Shown here piece after piece: positions 49,201-59,403 of a DNA stretch of 64,000 bases. A program made the translations under genes and the position numbers. This stretch comes from Astrothelium macrocarpum (Eukaryota > Ascomycota > Dothideomycetes > Trypetheliales > Trypetheliaceae). Numbering within the stretch: position 1 is the stretch's first letter; each line of letters starts with the position of its first letter. The stretch covers positions 1 to 64,000 of the forward strand of contig JAGEMR010000122.1 of the NCBI GenBank assembly GCA_021030915.1, in the 5' to 3' direction. The notes beneath the pieces are model-generated. The model did not search any database. It was not told the origin of the DNA and worked only from the letters and a program-made list of their open reading frames with translations.

Positions 49201-50703
49201 AGTCCACAAACAGCTCAGCCGGCAACTCATCTTCGTCAGTCAATGCGAAGTGGAGGTACCATGCGCACTTCAATGCGTGGTGGTCCAATACCACAAAATC
49301 AAGCTACCTCAATACAACCACAAGCGCCCAAGGGAACTCTACAAAAGAAGAATGTTGTATCCATTACTACTTCAAGCTCTGGCGTTCTTGGCACAGGCAG
49401 TTCGGCTCGCGAAATTGCCGCACAAACTCTTCGGGGCCAGATGCAACGACCAATCACGGCAGCGAATGATAGTGATTCGGAGAGTAGCTTTCGAAAAAAG
49501 AAGAAGCGTGATTCAACATCGATAGGAGATACTGGTCGCTACACAATGAGACGCTCCATGAGAGATGGCCCTGACGAGCCTTCTTCTCCTACTTCACAAA
49601 GTGGAAATCGATCAGCCAGATTCAGTATTCGATCTCTCTCTCCAAAACCATCTCCACCAAGTAGAAGTGGTATGCGGAGCTCAATGCGCACTGGATCTTT
49701 GGACATGACTCAACAAACTCGCGAATCAAAGTCTCCATCACGATTCTCTATCCCCAATTTTGGTCGTTCAAAGCCACAACGAGCACCAGAACCACCTCCA
49801 GTGAAAGGTCCCAGGAAGACTCCTGCCGGATCCCGATTCAAATCTCGATTTGGAGACTCCAGCGACGAGGAAGATGACGACGCACCTCGATTTGGTGGTC
49901 GATTCCGCAGCCGCTTTGCAGACTCAGACGACGAATCCGACATTGGATCACCTCCACTCCCAGCCGGTCTGACACCCGTACGCGGCATCCCTGGCCGCCA
50001 CGATGACGGTTCGTCCACAGATCTCTCCGACGAAGAAGAACAACGCCGTCTCAGATCCCCCCCAGCTATTCCATCATCGAAAGACGTTGAACAAGCCCTC
50101 AACACACCTTCCCAGTCCACACAACCCACATCACCAACCAACGGCACTTCCGGCCAAGCCCTCGCCACCGGCACCCTCCGCTCCGCCAACGGCGCCAAAC
50201 CAGCTCCGACCCTCCCCAAACGCTCCTCCGAAAGCCGCACCCGCCGTTTCTTCTCCCTCGGCAAGAAAAAAGCCGATCCCAACCTCCTCGCCTCCCTCAA
50301 AGAACCAACAGAGGAAGCAGCAGAACCACAACCCTCCACCGCCGCCACCCCTCCCCACCCGGCCCTCGGCATCACCACCACCATCGGGCCCGGCAGCCCC
50401 ATCGCCCCGGCATCCCCAACGCGACCACGCAGCCCGAAACTCCAGCGCCGCCACACGCCGAGCCGGCAGGTGTCGGACTCGTGGCCGCTGCCGCAGCAGA
50501 CCGCGTTGTCGTCGGCGGGGGGCGCGGCGCTGCGGCCGACGACTTCGGATGGCACGCCTGGCTCGAAGAAGGCGCGCAGGCCCGGCTTGGGTCTCCGCGC
50601 GAGTACCGAGGTCGAGGGCCAGGGGCAGGAGGTGGTGTTGGGACGGAGTGGACGGCCGAAGAAGTTTATGGCGTTGAGAAGGGCGTTTGGGTTGAGGGAT
50701 TAG
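46258..50703 (+). CDS. Very large intrinsically disordered Ser/Pro-rich protein
   Basis: An intronless frame of 1481 residues from MPQKRYANKT. The N-terminus has ALAASQAFLKDRNSNAS, an Ala run (SSAAAAAALRSY) and TKRMQRRGS, which may be a short conserved domain. The rest lacks a fold signature. Notable parts: acidic SDDEYESDEESVYSDAAEDF (about residues 790-810), a short charged helix AKSYWSSLSEQKKKEMEREA (about 880-900), a Lys/Pro run (KPKPKPKPKKKKK), and a series of RSSMR/RTSMR/RRSMR repeats (about 970-1150). A pair of RFKSRFGDSSDEE-like repeats follows near 1200. Repeated Arg-Ser-x-Ser/SP sites imply heavy phosphorylation. Eisosome-type proteins share some N-terminal flavour, but I cannot assign it. 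GC content rises towards the 3' end. Confidence 0.85.
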   Translation: MPQKRYANKTSIKPPSNKPPTPSAALAASQAFLKDRNSNASLSSAAAAAALRSYPTSPEPIANLQTKRMQRRGSQSSNGSAPGNPRATLQRQNSSGSMTERTFRSPSPNRPRSSQSAPDTSVAAAADAPPVPALPANISKPLSKPAKRTSVVEPKPAPRISSSQTLASHGLGTGIDRDRAVQTPDSLQRTSINFSRPLSPSPRSTPPESPVTTQRPKGVGGWHTGPAVGDTSRVDSRPSVPTVPTSSSNGYIRQQVQSAADQPVKKKKKKQAAPSAQESRLATGGMHTGPTGTAVEDSTLAQRTSPGSRNISKAAAQQSGQPGGSTTMPKSKRQSSSGHSLGKQPSIVREDREAEEQAAQTSQRLQKSDGTASTVKQIQTPTPAAIIRPAAKPAEAQQQSGDASNTVISEAEKFVASQRDARSQTQDSNHSPARSARFSSVPLLAAQDMRHSPPPRSLSPAKSALKQSPGSVRGSSPATSQNGGRVLASDASDTASQFSEDGRASSKKKKNVRVSFDEAPAVVPVEPILEIARERSTTSRPDRFGLDEDDTSDILKPRPMLPSFGSIRGRKSQPDEEPLEKVTETVPSSMTTSASTLTTSVGGNSELTTEGIAAQDQASKNEQVPKSDNATPLPPEVTSREGLTYGTDSDTDEDIPISTGIPNSEPPREEPLTQLNEGKAEHTHHDEMQLLETDSGLAPEGLSINVQPPTPALVEESRGPSSPVPGAFPEDPPEETDDSVDDDTRVTSLDEGKSFQESPKESSKTVPASLSSSEETAAIQQPPKASVAQSDDEYESDEESVYSDAAEDFSELEGGFVSLNAVLESPSQAYAESPVISTPTDSPSTRLAKRYNPLAKSPTGPVEDSKSPAQESPTTAKDWDQAKSYWSSLSEQKKKEMEREAQPVTASNTVQIQREVTVPTVAEPKPKPKPKKKKKTNTPTPVSVAPAARKTTTPKQRPQSSASDTAPPPMRQTMRSSMRPSSPQTAQPATHLRQSMRSGGTMRTSMRGGPIPQNQATSIQPQAPKGTLQKKNVVSITTSSSGVLGTGSSAREIAAQTLRGQMQRPITAANDSDSESSFRKKKKRDSTSIGDTGRYTMRRSMRDGPDEPSSPTSQSGNRSARFSIRSLSPKPSPPSRSGMRSSMRTGSLDMTQQTRESKSPSRFSIPNFGRSKPQRAPEPPPVKGPRKTPAGSRFKSRFGDSSDEEDDDAPRFGGRFRSRFADSDDESDIGSPPLPAGLTPVRGIPGRHDDGSSTDLSDEEEQRRLRSPPAIPSSKDVEQALNTPSQSTQPTSPTNGTSGQALATGTLRSANGAKPAPTLPKRSSESRTRRFFSLGKKKADPNLLASLKEPTEEAAEPQPSTAATPPHPALGITTTIGPGSPIAPASPTRPRSPKLQRRHTPSRQVSDSWPLPQQTALSSAGGAALRPTTSDGTPGSKKARRPGLGLRASTEVEGQGQEVVLGRSGRPKKFMALRRAFGLRD

Positions 50704-51221
50704 TTTTGGGAGAATTGGGGGACGGGGAGGATTTGTATAGGATGGGTTTTGCATGGGATGGATTTGGCTATGGTGGGTTTTCTGTGGGGGGCGGAAATAG
50801 AGGATAAGTACGGTGCTTGCTGGTTTGGTGGGTTGGGGAAATGATTTTGGGGGGTCGCAAGATACGGTCTGTTTCATCTTTCGTTCAAGATCTACTTTTC
50901 TTTGTTCTCTTCGATGACCGTGAATGTTTTATGAGACTGCTTCTAATCTCTACCGTGACATCCATTAGCTATTTTCCTTGGTTTTGCTGGTCTCTGCTTG
51001 CTCAGATGACAGTGTTGTCTCATTTCGTAAGGTTGGCTCCATCATTCGCTACTTGGTCCGCTTTCAAAGATACCATATTCATGATCGTTTCGTAAATCTT
51101 GTTTGGCGATAGGGAGAGCATCGAGTGGTATACAAACAACGCATAGTGTATTAATTAATCAAGCGTAGTGGAAACAATTCTAAGAAGATCTAGACTACAA
51201 GCGCTAACCTCTCGAATGTCT
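50704..51221. other. Intergenic 3' of the disordered protein gene
   Basis: No gene recognised; ends at the duplication flanking MITE copy C. Confidence 0.5.
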
Positions 51222-51225
51222 AGCC

Positions 51226-51456
51226 CACCAGAGGTTACAATAAGAAATGTCACTGACGATTGCGAGAAACACAATCGCCGCAGACCTCGCAGAGAGGATC
51301 CCAAACAATATCAAACAACTTGAACTCGTAAACGATTCATTTCAAAATATATCGCTGGATTTCCTCGTTTATCATTGCTGAGGGCTCCCCTGGAAGGTGT
51401 GCCGCGATTATGCGTCGCACGGTCGTGGGCGACATTTCTTATTGCAGCCACTGGTG
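51226..51456. mobile_element. MITE copy C (231 bp)
   Basis: The element begins CACCAGAGGTTACAATAAGA. It ends with the near-complement of that stretch (TATTGCAGCCACTGGTG). The AAGAAATGTC motif is shared with copy B. The flanks are AGCC and AGCA, a 4-bp duplication with one mismatch. The subterminal CCGCAGACCTCGCAGAGAGG resembles the same position in copy B. Non-coding and more diverged inside than at its ends. Confidence 0.78.
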
Positions 51457-51460
51457 AGCA

Positions 51461-51804
51461 TTCCACTTGTGATTATATAGATGTTGACAGCGTTTATTAA
51501 TCTAAGAGCGAGGGAGGCAGGGAGATCAGTTAAGTCTGGCACCTTTGGCGAGATAACTCAAGGAAAGTTTTGCGAAAGGCTAAAAAGAAACCAGCGAGTG
51601 CGGTAAAGTTGCTCCTCAAATTGAATTTGGCCTCGGGTTACCAAGACCGAGCTCTTCTCCTCTCTGCACAACCCACTTTGCATGCAAGTTTATCGTCCGA
51701 TTGAAATATGTAGTCACCAATAAGTAGGCCAAAAGGCCGTCGTCGATGTAGGTCTCGATTTCTAGGCTTCTTCATACTATTAGTTACAACATCGCCCTGG
51801 TTAA
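51461..51804. other. Upstream region of the SDR gene
   Basis: Presumed promoter and 5' UTR of the SDR gene. MITE C inserted about 350 bp upstream of its start codon. Nothing else seen. Confidence 0.5.
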
Positions 51805-52830
51805 ATGGCTGCAGTCTCTTCTACCACCTTTTCTGTGTCTGGCAAAACTGCGATTGTTACGGGAGCTGGTTCAGGTATTTCTCCGAAACCCCTGCATGAT
51901 GATAAGACTGCAGCTATGTCACTGACTCTCAGAACTATAGGCATAAATTTCTCCTTTGCGGAGCTACTTCTATCCCGTGGCTGCAACGTCGTCTTTGCAG
52001 ACCTTGCCTTGCGACCCGAAGCTCAAAAAGTCGTTGACGCGCACTCATCCGAAATACCCGGCAAGCCACGGGCTGTCTTTGTCAAGACAAATGTAATAGA
52101 ATGGCCCCAACTAGAGCGCATGTTTGATGTAGCGGATAAAGAGTTTGGCGGTGTTGATATTGTATGCCCTGGCGCTGGAATCTTTGAGCCTCATTGGAGC
52201 AACTTCTGGCACCCACCAGGCGCCTCTTCCGCCGCCAAAGATACTGTTGATGGTGGTCGATATGCGAGCTTGGATGTCAATATCACGCATCCGATTCGAA
52301 CTACGCAACTCGCTGTTGCAGCTTGGCTCAGTCCAAAATCGGGACAGCAGAAAGTCAGCCCGACCAATCCTAAGCGGGTGGTACACGTAAGTAGCATTGC
52401 TGCACAGAGCTCGCCATTTTCTTTCCCCCTATACGCTACAACCAAGCATGCTATCAGCGGGTTCGTCCGATGCTTGGCCAATCTTGATGTCTTGGGCATC
52501 AGGGTTAATGGAGTTGCCCCGGGTATCATCAAGACGCCTCTGTGGACGGACCATCCTGAAAAGCTGAAATTCGTCGATCAAAAGCAAGACACTTGGGCCA
52601 CTCCGGAAGAAGTCGCCGCTGCTATGCTGAAGCTACTTGAGGATGAGAAGATGGTTGGTGGCACCATTCTCGAGGTCGGCCATGATCAAACCCGTATTGT
52701 GAGCATTCGCAATGATCCTGGGCCAAGCGGAAGTGGTGTCACTGCCAGCTCCGCCATGCTTGGATTGGAGGAAGTTTTCCACTGGCTTGGTCAAGAAGGT
52801 TGGGGAAAGATCAGACAGTCAAAGCTTTAG
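51805..52830 (+). CDS. Short-chain dehydrogenase/reductase (15-PGDH-like)
   Basis: Two exons, 51805-51874 and 51941-52830, with an in-frame, stop-free 66-bp intron that would otherwise insert 22 residues into the cofactor loop. Splicing restores TGAGSGINFSFAELLLSRG and gives 319 residues. The Rossmann signature TGxxxGI is at about residues 19-25, with Asp of FADLA after beta-2, which favours NAD(H). The CPGAG motif replaces the common NNAG; the catalytic Ser is in HVSSIAA and the YxxxK pair in YATTK. It is a cytosolic oxidoreductase of unknown substrate, resembling fungal 15-hydroxyprostaglandin-dehydrogenase-like SDRs. It is not near other pathway genes. Confidence 0.88.
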   Translation: MAAVSSTTFSVSGKTAIVTGAGSGISPKPLHDDKTAAMSLTLRTIGINFSFAELLLSRGCNVVFADLALRPEAQKVVDAHSSEIPGKPRAVFVKTNVIEWPQLERMFDVADKEFGGVDIVCPGAGIFEPHWSNFWHPPGASSAAKDTVDGGRYASLDVNITHPIRTTQLAVAAWLSPKSGQQKVSPTNPKRVVHVSSIAAQSSPFSFPLYATTKHAISGFVRCLANLDVLGIRVNGVAPGIIKTPLWTDHPEKLKFVDQKQDTWATPEEVAAAMLKLLEDEKMVGGTILEVGHDQTRIVSIRNDPGPSGSGVTASSAMLGLEEVFHWLGQEGWGKIRQSKL

Positions 52831-53415
52831 GCAGAGAAGGTTCTCAGTATAGTTGAGTCAGCTTATCCGCTTTTGGTAAAGAAAATAGGTCTTTCTACTC
52901 GCAAAGCACGTTTCCTGAAGTGGATAGTAGCACATTATAGAGCCTCCGGTGATCCGGATGACTCGCGTGTAATTCGGAATCTCGTGGCTGTAACCGTCCT
53001 CACCTGCCTTCATGCAAGACATCAACGGAAGAGATGGAAATATCACTGGCATTCCATCCAAAAATACCGTCAAGTTTAGGAGTAGTGAAAGTAAATGCGT
53101 GCCTGAAGTTAAAAACGCGGCACGACACCAAGCTTGCTGAGGCATAATCTGGTTTGTTGCTTATGAAAACGCTGACAAGGCCCTGTGACAGGAGGTGCGG
53201 CCAATCATTGGCTCCCTCGTCCCGCCTAGCCACTGTCCGGCTCTGGCGGAGCTCTTCGTCATAGCGAACCCTGAAAGAAGCATTAAAACTGCTGTTTCGC
53301 CATCGCATTACAAACTCGCTTCCGATCCTACACATAACACTTTCCGACATACATCTCTCAGGTTTCATCAACTTGACGTTCAATTGCTTGATCCCGACAT
53401 TATACGTCTGCAAGC
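52831..53415. other. Intergenic upstream of transaldolase
   Basis: Presumed transaldolase promoter and 5' UTR. ORFs on both strands here lack domains. Confidence 0.5.
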
Positions 53416-54496
53416 ATGTCGAGCTCGCTTGATCAGCTGAAAGCCACCGGCACCGTAAGTTGCCCCGCCATGAGCAAGAATGCCAAGAGCTCACAATATG
53501 AAAGACCGTTGTCTGCGACTCCGGTGATTTCGCCACAATCGACAAGTACAGGCCTCAAGATGCGACGACCAACCCTTCCCTGATTCTCGCTGCGTCGAAG
53601 AAACCCGAGTATTCCAAGCTAATTGATGCTGCCATTGAATACGGAAAGGCCCATGGCAAGGACATTGATGAGAAGGTCGATGCTACTCTTGACAATTTGC
53701 TCGTCCAATTTGGCAGCGAAATCTTGAAGATTGTTCCTGGCAAAGTCTCTACTGAGGTCGATGCTCGGTTCTCTTTTGATACCGAAGCTTCCGTCAAAAA
53801 AGCTCTTCATATCATTGATGTAGGTGTGCATAGCTGATTTTTGTGGCCACCATTCACTGACTTTTTTTTTAATAGCTTTACAAAGAGCAAGGTATTGGCA
53901 AAGAACGCATCCTTATCAAGATTGCCTCAACATGGGAGGGCATCAAGGCTGCTCAAATCCTCCAGTCCAAATATGACATCAACTGCAACTTGACTCTCAT
54001 GTTCTCGCCAGTCCAAGCAATTGCTGCCGCTGAAGCTGGTGCTTTCCTCATCTCACCCTTTGTCGGTCGTATTCTCGATTGGTACAAGGCCGCCACTAAG
54101 AAGGACTACGATGCTCAGGAAGATCCTGGTGTGAAGAGTGTCGAAGCCATTTTCAACTACTATAAGAAATACGGTTACAAGACAATTGTTATGGGTGCTT
54201 CATTCCGAAACATTGGCGAAATCACTGAGCTTGCTGGTTGTGACTATTTGACCATTGCGCCAAACCTTCTCGAACAACTCTACAACTCCAAAGACTCAGT
54301 CCCTCAGAAGCTCCATGCCGAAAGCGCCAAGTCCTTGGACATCCCAAGGAAGACTTACATCAACGATGAAGCTCTCTTCCGCTTCGACTTCAATGAGGAA
54401 CAGATGGCTGTCGAGAAGCTCCGTGAAGGTATCTCCAAGTTTGCTGCTGATGCCGTCACATTGAAGAGCATTCTGCAAGAGAAGATTGGCGCTTGA
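53416..54496 (+). CDS. tal1: Transaldolase
   Basis: Three exons, 53416-53454, 53505-53819 and 53876-54496, give 324 residues, the normal length. It begins MSSSLDQLKATGTTVVCDSG and has the class signature DATTNPSLILAA. The Schiff-base Lys is in ERILIKIASTWEGIKAAQIL, and FSPVQAIAAAEAG plus SPFVGRILDWYK are also typical. The enzyme transfers a dihydroxyacetone unit between sugar phosphates in the non-oxidative pentose phosphate pathway in the cytosol. All key residues are intact. Confidence 0.97.
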
Positions 54497-54885
54497 AAAG
54501 ACAAAACCTCGAAAGGGTAACACAAGATTGTTCTCTGGGTGGGTTAATATCAATGGACAATAGTTTTAAAGATGGGATTTTCCTATGACTTATTTTTGTA
54601 TTCACAAGATAAACCATGATAGCACGAATTGAAAAACTGTTTTTTCCTTACTGAATCTAGATCACATAGTTTAGGTTTGTTGGGTCAGCGCCGGTGATTG
54701 CAAGGCAGCAATGGCCGAAGCCGAGACAGCTTAGTGAGACGATGTCCGATCTGGATGACGAAATGCCCCGCTTTATATGGAGGTCTGATAGTCAACGCAT
54801 GTAAACTTCTTCAACCTCATCAGCTCAATCTTTTGTGCATACATATCTCATTGCAAACCAAAAGGAAATTTCAACATTAATCAAA
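54497..54885. other. Intergenic between tal1 and sod1
   Basis: Contains a possible TATA-like stretch (CTTTATATGG, near 54771) about 115 bp before the sod1 start codon. Otherwise nothing seen. Confidence 0.45.
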
Positions 54886-55865
54886 ATGGTCAAAGCAGGT
54901 CAGTACCTTCATTCGATAGCCTTGCTCGTGGCTCCAGCCAGTCTCTCCCCAACTTGAGCTCCGATAGCGGGGTAGTGGACAGCCTGAGAGACAAATTGAG
55001 CAAATTTTGGTTAGCTATGATGGCCAATCATAGAGTCCAATTATCTCCGAATGAAATCGAAGAAGCCGGTTTTGTAACAGAAACTGCATGTATTCTTCTT
55101 TTTCGGGTTGGACTTGTTGGAACGCGTTCATATTACCACATTGAGATCTGCAACCTTTGTCCTAGTACGTAGACTGACTATCATCTCAACATCTAGTTGC
55201 TGTCCTCCGTGGTGATTCCAAGATTGGTGGCACCGTCTCTTTCGAACAAGAGAGCGAGTCCGCCCCTACCATCATCTCGTGGAACATTACCGGCCATGAT
55301 CCCAATGCCGAGCGTGGCATGCATGTCCACGCCTTTGGCGACAACACCAACGGCTGCACCAGCGCCGGCCCTCATTGTAAGCCAGACCTACACGCGACCC
55401 TTCATTGAAGAAACACCATCACAACGAGCACTGCTAAAGGCTCATGGGCAACCTGCTAATAAGCACGCTTTGATAGTCAACCCACAGAACAAGACCCACG
55501 GTGCTCCTTCCGACTCTGAGCGTCATGTCGGTGACCTAGGCAACTTCAAGACTGATGGTCAGGGCAATGCTCAGGGCTCTGTCCAGGATAAGCTTGTCCA
55601 ACTCATCGGTCCTCAGAGCGTTCTCGGCGTATGTTTCCAGCCTCTTTGATTCCGCCAACGTAGTTTGCAGGACCCCCTTCTAACAACTTTCCAGCGCACT
55701 ATCGTCGTTCATGCGGGCACCGATGATCTCGGTAAAGGCGGAAACGAGGAGTCTAAGAAAACGGGCAATGCTGGCGGTCGCCCTGCCTGCGGTATGTTTT
55801 TCGCAAGTCTTAGACAGCAGATGTCGTACTAATAGAGTTTAGGTGTCATCGGCATTGCGCAGTAG
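54886..55865 (+). CDS. sod1: Cu/Zn superoxide dismutase
   Basis: Five exons: 54886-54898, 55197-55376, 55477-55628, 55695-55791 and 55843-55865, giving 154 residues. The first exon codes only MVKA plus one base and is followed by a 298-bp intron, long for this window. Copper and zinc ligands are present: HVHAFGD, GPHFNPQNKTHG, DSERHVGDLGN and the copper-binding HAGTDDLGKGG. Cys in NGCTSAGPH and RPACGVIGIAQ form the conserved disulphide. It is a cytosolic/intermembrane-space enzyme dismuting superoxide. No signal peptide. Confidence 0.97.
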
Positions 55866-56542
55866 ATTCGCCGACGACTGACTTGGTTGGAGACAGAAAT
55901 GAGAGGAGAAGAAATGAGCTCTTGCTCTCATAGCTTATAAAGTACGCCCAAGCATTACTCTTCATAGGCGTAAAAAATAAAGTCAATCCATACTGTGTTT
56001 TCCCAACAATAAATGTCCGGCTTGTGAAAGCTCCATGGACACTGTTCCCTTTGGAAGGCTTCCTATCATTACCATGGCTCGAATTTATGGGGAAACATAA
56101 ATTCATACCTTACTACAGATACTCCCGTAGTTCTCGTCTTGAAGCCAAGACTTTTTGTGCGCATGGAGCACCCCCTGCCCCTCGTTTAACCCCACACCGC
56201 TTGATGATTGACATGAATTTTGGCGCAATGTGCAAAATACTCCAACACCTAGCATGTCCTCTTACATACTTTGTCTTGAGCTTCATTGCATATTTAGCCT
56301 GCATTTCCGGTTGTCGGCATTGCGTGTCGCCATTTCATCTTCCATTCCGATTCTTATTCTTCTCTATTGCACGACCAAAATAGTGCCAGCTTGCAAAAAC
56401 TTGTAAGTCTATCTGATCGCGTGATGTCTATGTACAAGGGTGTCCAGGAAATGTCCGACGTCAATCATGATCAAAGACAGCGTACTAATATGACTCTCTC
56501 TTGTTTGTAGCTAAATCTTCCGTTTTCGAATCTGCCGCCGCA
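55866..56542. other. Intergenic upstream of Tudor-SN
   Basis: No gene recognised. A 3' splice-like site (ttgtttgtag, near 56510) just before the Tudor-SN start suggests a 5'-UTR intron. Confidence 0.45.
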
Positions 56543-59403
56543 ATGCCATTCCAGGCTCAAGTCAAGTCCGTCCTTTCGGGAGATACTCTAATCCTTTGCC
56601 CTGTCGGAAATCCTACCCAAGAGCGCACGCTGAGCCTCGCTTTTGTTTCCGCACCCAGAATACGGAGAGAAGGGGATGAGGTCAGTACAGATACTTCTAC
56701 GCAGCTTTGCAGTATTTTAGCGATCCAGAAATTCGAGGGAAATGCTGTGGATAAATGCTCCGATTTCCGATGCAATTAACATTGAAGCCACCGATACTGA
56801 CCATTGCCCTCCAATAAGCCCTTTGCATTCGAGTCACGCGACTTCCTTCGCCGTCTTGTTGTCGGTAAAGTTATTCAATTCCAGGTCCTTTACAAGATAC
56901 CCACAGGCGTAAATCGGGAATATGGCACCGTAATACTACAAAATGGGCAACAGCTGCCGGATTTGCTCGTTTCTGAAGGTTGGGCCAAGCTAAGGGATGA
57001 TGCGGGTCGCAAAGATGAATCTGAGACCGGAACACAGCTACTGGAAAAACTGCAAGCACTAGAGGCTCGTGCGAAGGCTGATGAGAAGGGCGTGTGGGGA
57101 AAGAAAGGAGGTAACGTGGAGACAACATATGAAATGTCCGACGCAAAAGCGTTCCTGGAGCAGTGGAAAGGGAAGCCTATAGATGGTCAGTCACAGAGGA
57201 TCATATTGCGAAGGCTTGATCTGCTGACTATCTCGCAGCAATCGTGGAGAAAGTCCTTAGCGGCGACCGACTGATAGTTCGTCTTATGCCGACTCCTACG
57301 CGACACTCGCAAACAATGCTACTGGTTGCTGGAATTCGCGCCCCTTCGACCAAACGAACGAATCAAGACGGGACGGAACAAGCAGCAGAGGCATTCGGGC
57401 CCGAAGCACATCAGTTTGTAGAATCTCGATTGATGCAGCGCACCGTAACTGTCACTTTACTTGGACTTAGTCCTGGCGGTCAACTGGTTGGGACAGTGAA
57501 GCATCCAATGGGTTCGATTGCAGAATTCATTCTCAAAGCAGGTCTCGCGAGGTGCACTGACCATCATTCGACAATGCTTGGTCCAGAGATGGGGGCTCTG
57601 AGACAAGCAGAGAAAAACGCAAAGGATAACAAGCTAGGATTGTTCCGCGGCCATGTTGCGCAGCGAGCTACTGGAGGTGAAGTTGATGTCATTGTCAGCA
57701 GAGTGTGGAGTGGCGACACCTTTACGTTGCGTAGCAAGACTGGCAGTGAGAAGCGCGTCAACCTGAGTAGCGTACGACATCCCAAACCAGCCGAACCAAA
57801 ACAAGCTCCATGGGTCGATGAGGCAAAGGAATTCATGCGAAAACGGCTTATTGGTAAACACGTCCGAGTTACAACCGATGGCAAAAGACCTCCTTCTGAC
57901 GGATTCCCTGAACGCGAGGTGGTCACGCTAAAGCAAAACAACCACAATGCTGCCCTTATGCTCATCGAAAATGGCTATGGCTCTGTAATACGACATCGTA
58001 TGGACGATGCAGACCGATCACCAATCTACGACGAGTTGTTAGCAGCAGAAGAAACGGCCCAGAAAGAAGGCAAGGGAATGTGGGCTGCCAAAGCACCGGC
58101 TTCCAAAGGTTACGTCGATTACTCTGAGAGCCTTGACAAGGCCAAGAGACAGATGGCACTTCTGAGTCGGCAAAGAAAGGTTCCGGCTATTGTCGACTTT
58201 GTCAAATCAGGATCTCGCTTCACTATCCTTATACCACGGGAGAATGCTAAGATAACTTTCGTTCTTGGTGGAATCCGCGCTCCCAAGTCCGCCCGCAATG
58301 AGAATGACAAGGCGGAACCATTCGGTCAAGAAGCTCAGGATTTTGCAAATCGTCGATGTCTCCAGCGAGATGTAGAGATCGATGTTGAGGACAATGACAA
58401 AGTTGGAGGCTTCATTGGCACTCTCTATGTGAACAAGGAGAATTTTGCTAAATTGCTTCTTGAAGAGGGATTGGCATCTGTCCATGCATACTCCGCTGAA
58501 AAGTCGGGAAATGCAAACGAACTCTTTGCTGCCGAGAAACGTGCCAAAGACGACAGGAAGGGAATGTGGCATGACTACGATCCTGCTCAAGACGCAGAAG
58601 ATGGTGTTGATGGCGCAGACGAATCACCTGCAGCAAATGGCACATCAAACGGAGATTCAACGGCTGCTACTCAGCCCAGAAAGATTGATTACAGGGACGT
58701 TCTTATCACCCATGTCGACGGCGAAACAGGACACCTCAAGCTACAACAGATTGGTTCGGGAACATCCGCTCTCCAATCACTCATGGACTCCTTCCGCAAA
58801 TTTCACATCAACAAAGCCAACGCACAACCACTCTCAAGCCCACCGAAAACCGGCGATATCGTCGCTGCCCAGTTCAGCGAAGACGGCGAATGGTACCGCG
58901 CCAGGATCCGCCGCAACGACCGCGACAACAAGCAGGCCGACGTGCTTTACATCGACTACGGAAACTCGGAAACAGTAAAATGGGAGAAGCTACGCCCGCT
59001 CACGCAGCCCGAATTCAGCACCACCCGCGTCAAGCCGCAAGCCATCGACGCCGTGCTCTCGCTCGTCCAGCTGCCCGGAAACCAAGACTACGTGCGTGAC
59101 TTCGTTGACTTCGTCACCGACGCCACGCAGGGCGGCACGAAGCAGCTGATTGCGAACGTGGACTTCCAGGACGCGGCGAGCGGCACGCTGTCGGTGACGC
59201 TGTTGGAGAGCGTGGATGCCGCGAACAAGGGGGAGAGTCTGAACAAGGAGGTGCTGCGTGAGGGGCTGGGAATGGTGCCGAAGAAGTTGAAGGCGTGGGA
59301 GCGCGGGTTGACGCGGGATCTGGAGGCGTTGAGGGTGGCGCAGAAGGAGGCGATGGAAGGGAGGAGAGGGATGTGGGAGTATGGTGATTTGACGGAGGAT
59401 TAG
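56543..59403 (+). CDS. snd1: Tudor staphylococcal nuclease (SND1/p100 homologue)
   Basis: Three exons, 56543-56680, 56819-57185 and 57239-59403, give 889 residues, the usual length. Four SN-like OB folds start near residues 1, 170, 316 and 482. Each opens with a V-x-SGD-like strand (VKSVLSGDTLILC, VEKVLSGDRLIVRL, VDVIVSRVWSGDTFTLR, VDFVKSGSRFTILIP). A Tudor domain near 705-770 has GEWYRARIRR and LYIDYGNSE, inserted in a partial fifth SN fold ending in EGRRGMWEYGD. These proteins bind RNA and act in splicing, stress granules and RNA decay; the SN folds are usually scaffolds. Third-position GC increases near the 3' end. Confidence 0.95.

Noticed and set aside
49710..50555. 281-residue minus-strand ORF
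   Set aside because: Antisense of the disordered protein's GC-rich 3' end; composition only.
51805..52830. SDR or epoxide hydrolase as part of the PKS cluster
   Set aside because: They lie about 28-36 kb away, separated by several housekeeping genes, so linkage to the PKS is not supported.
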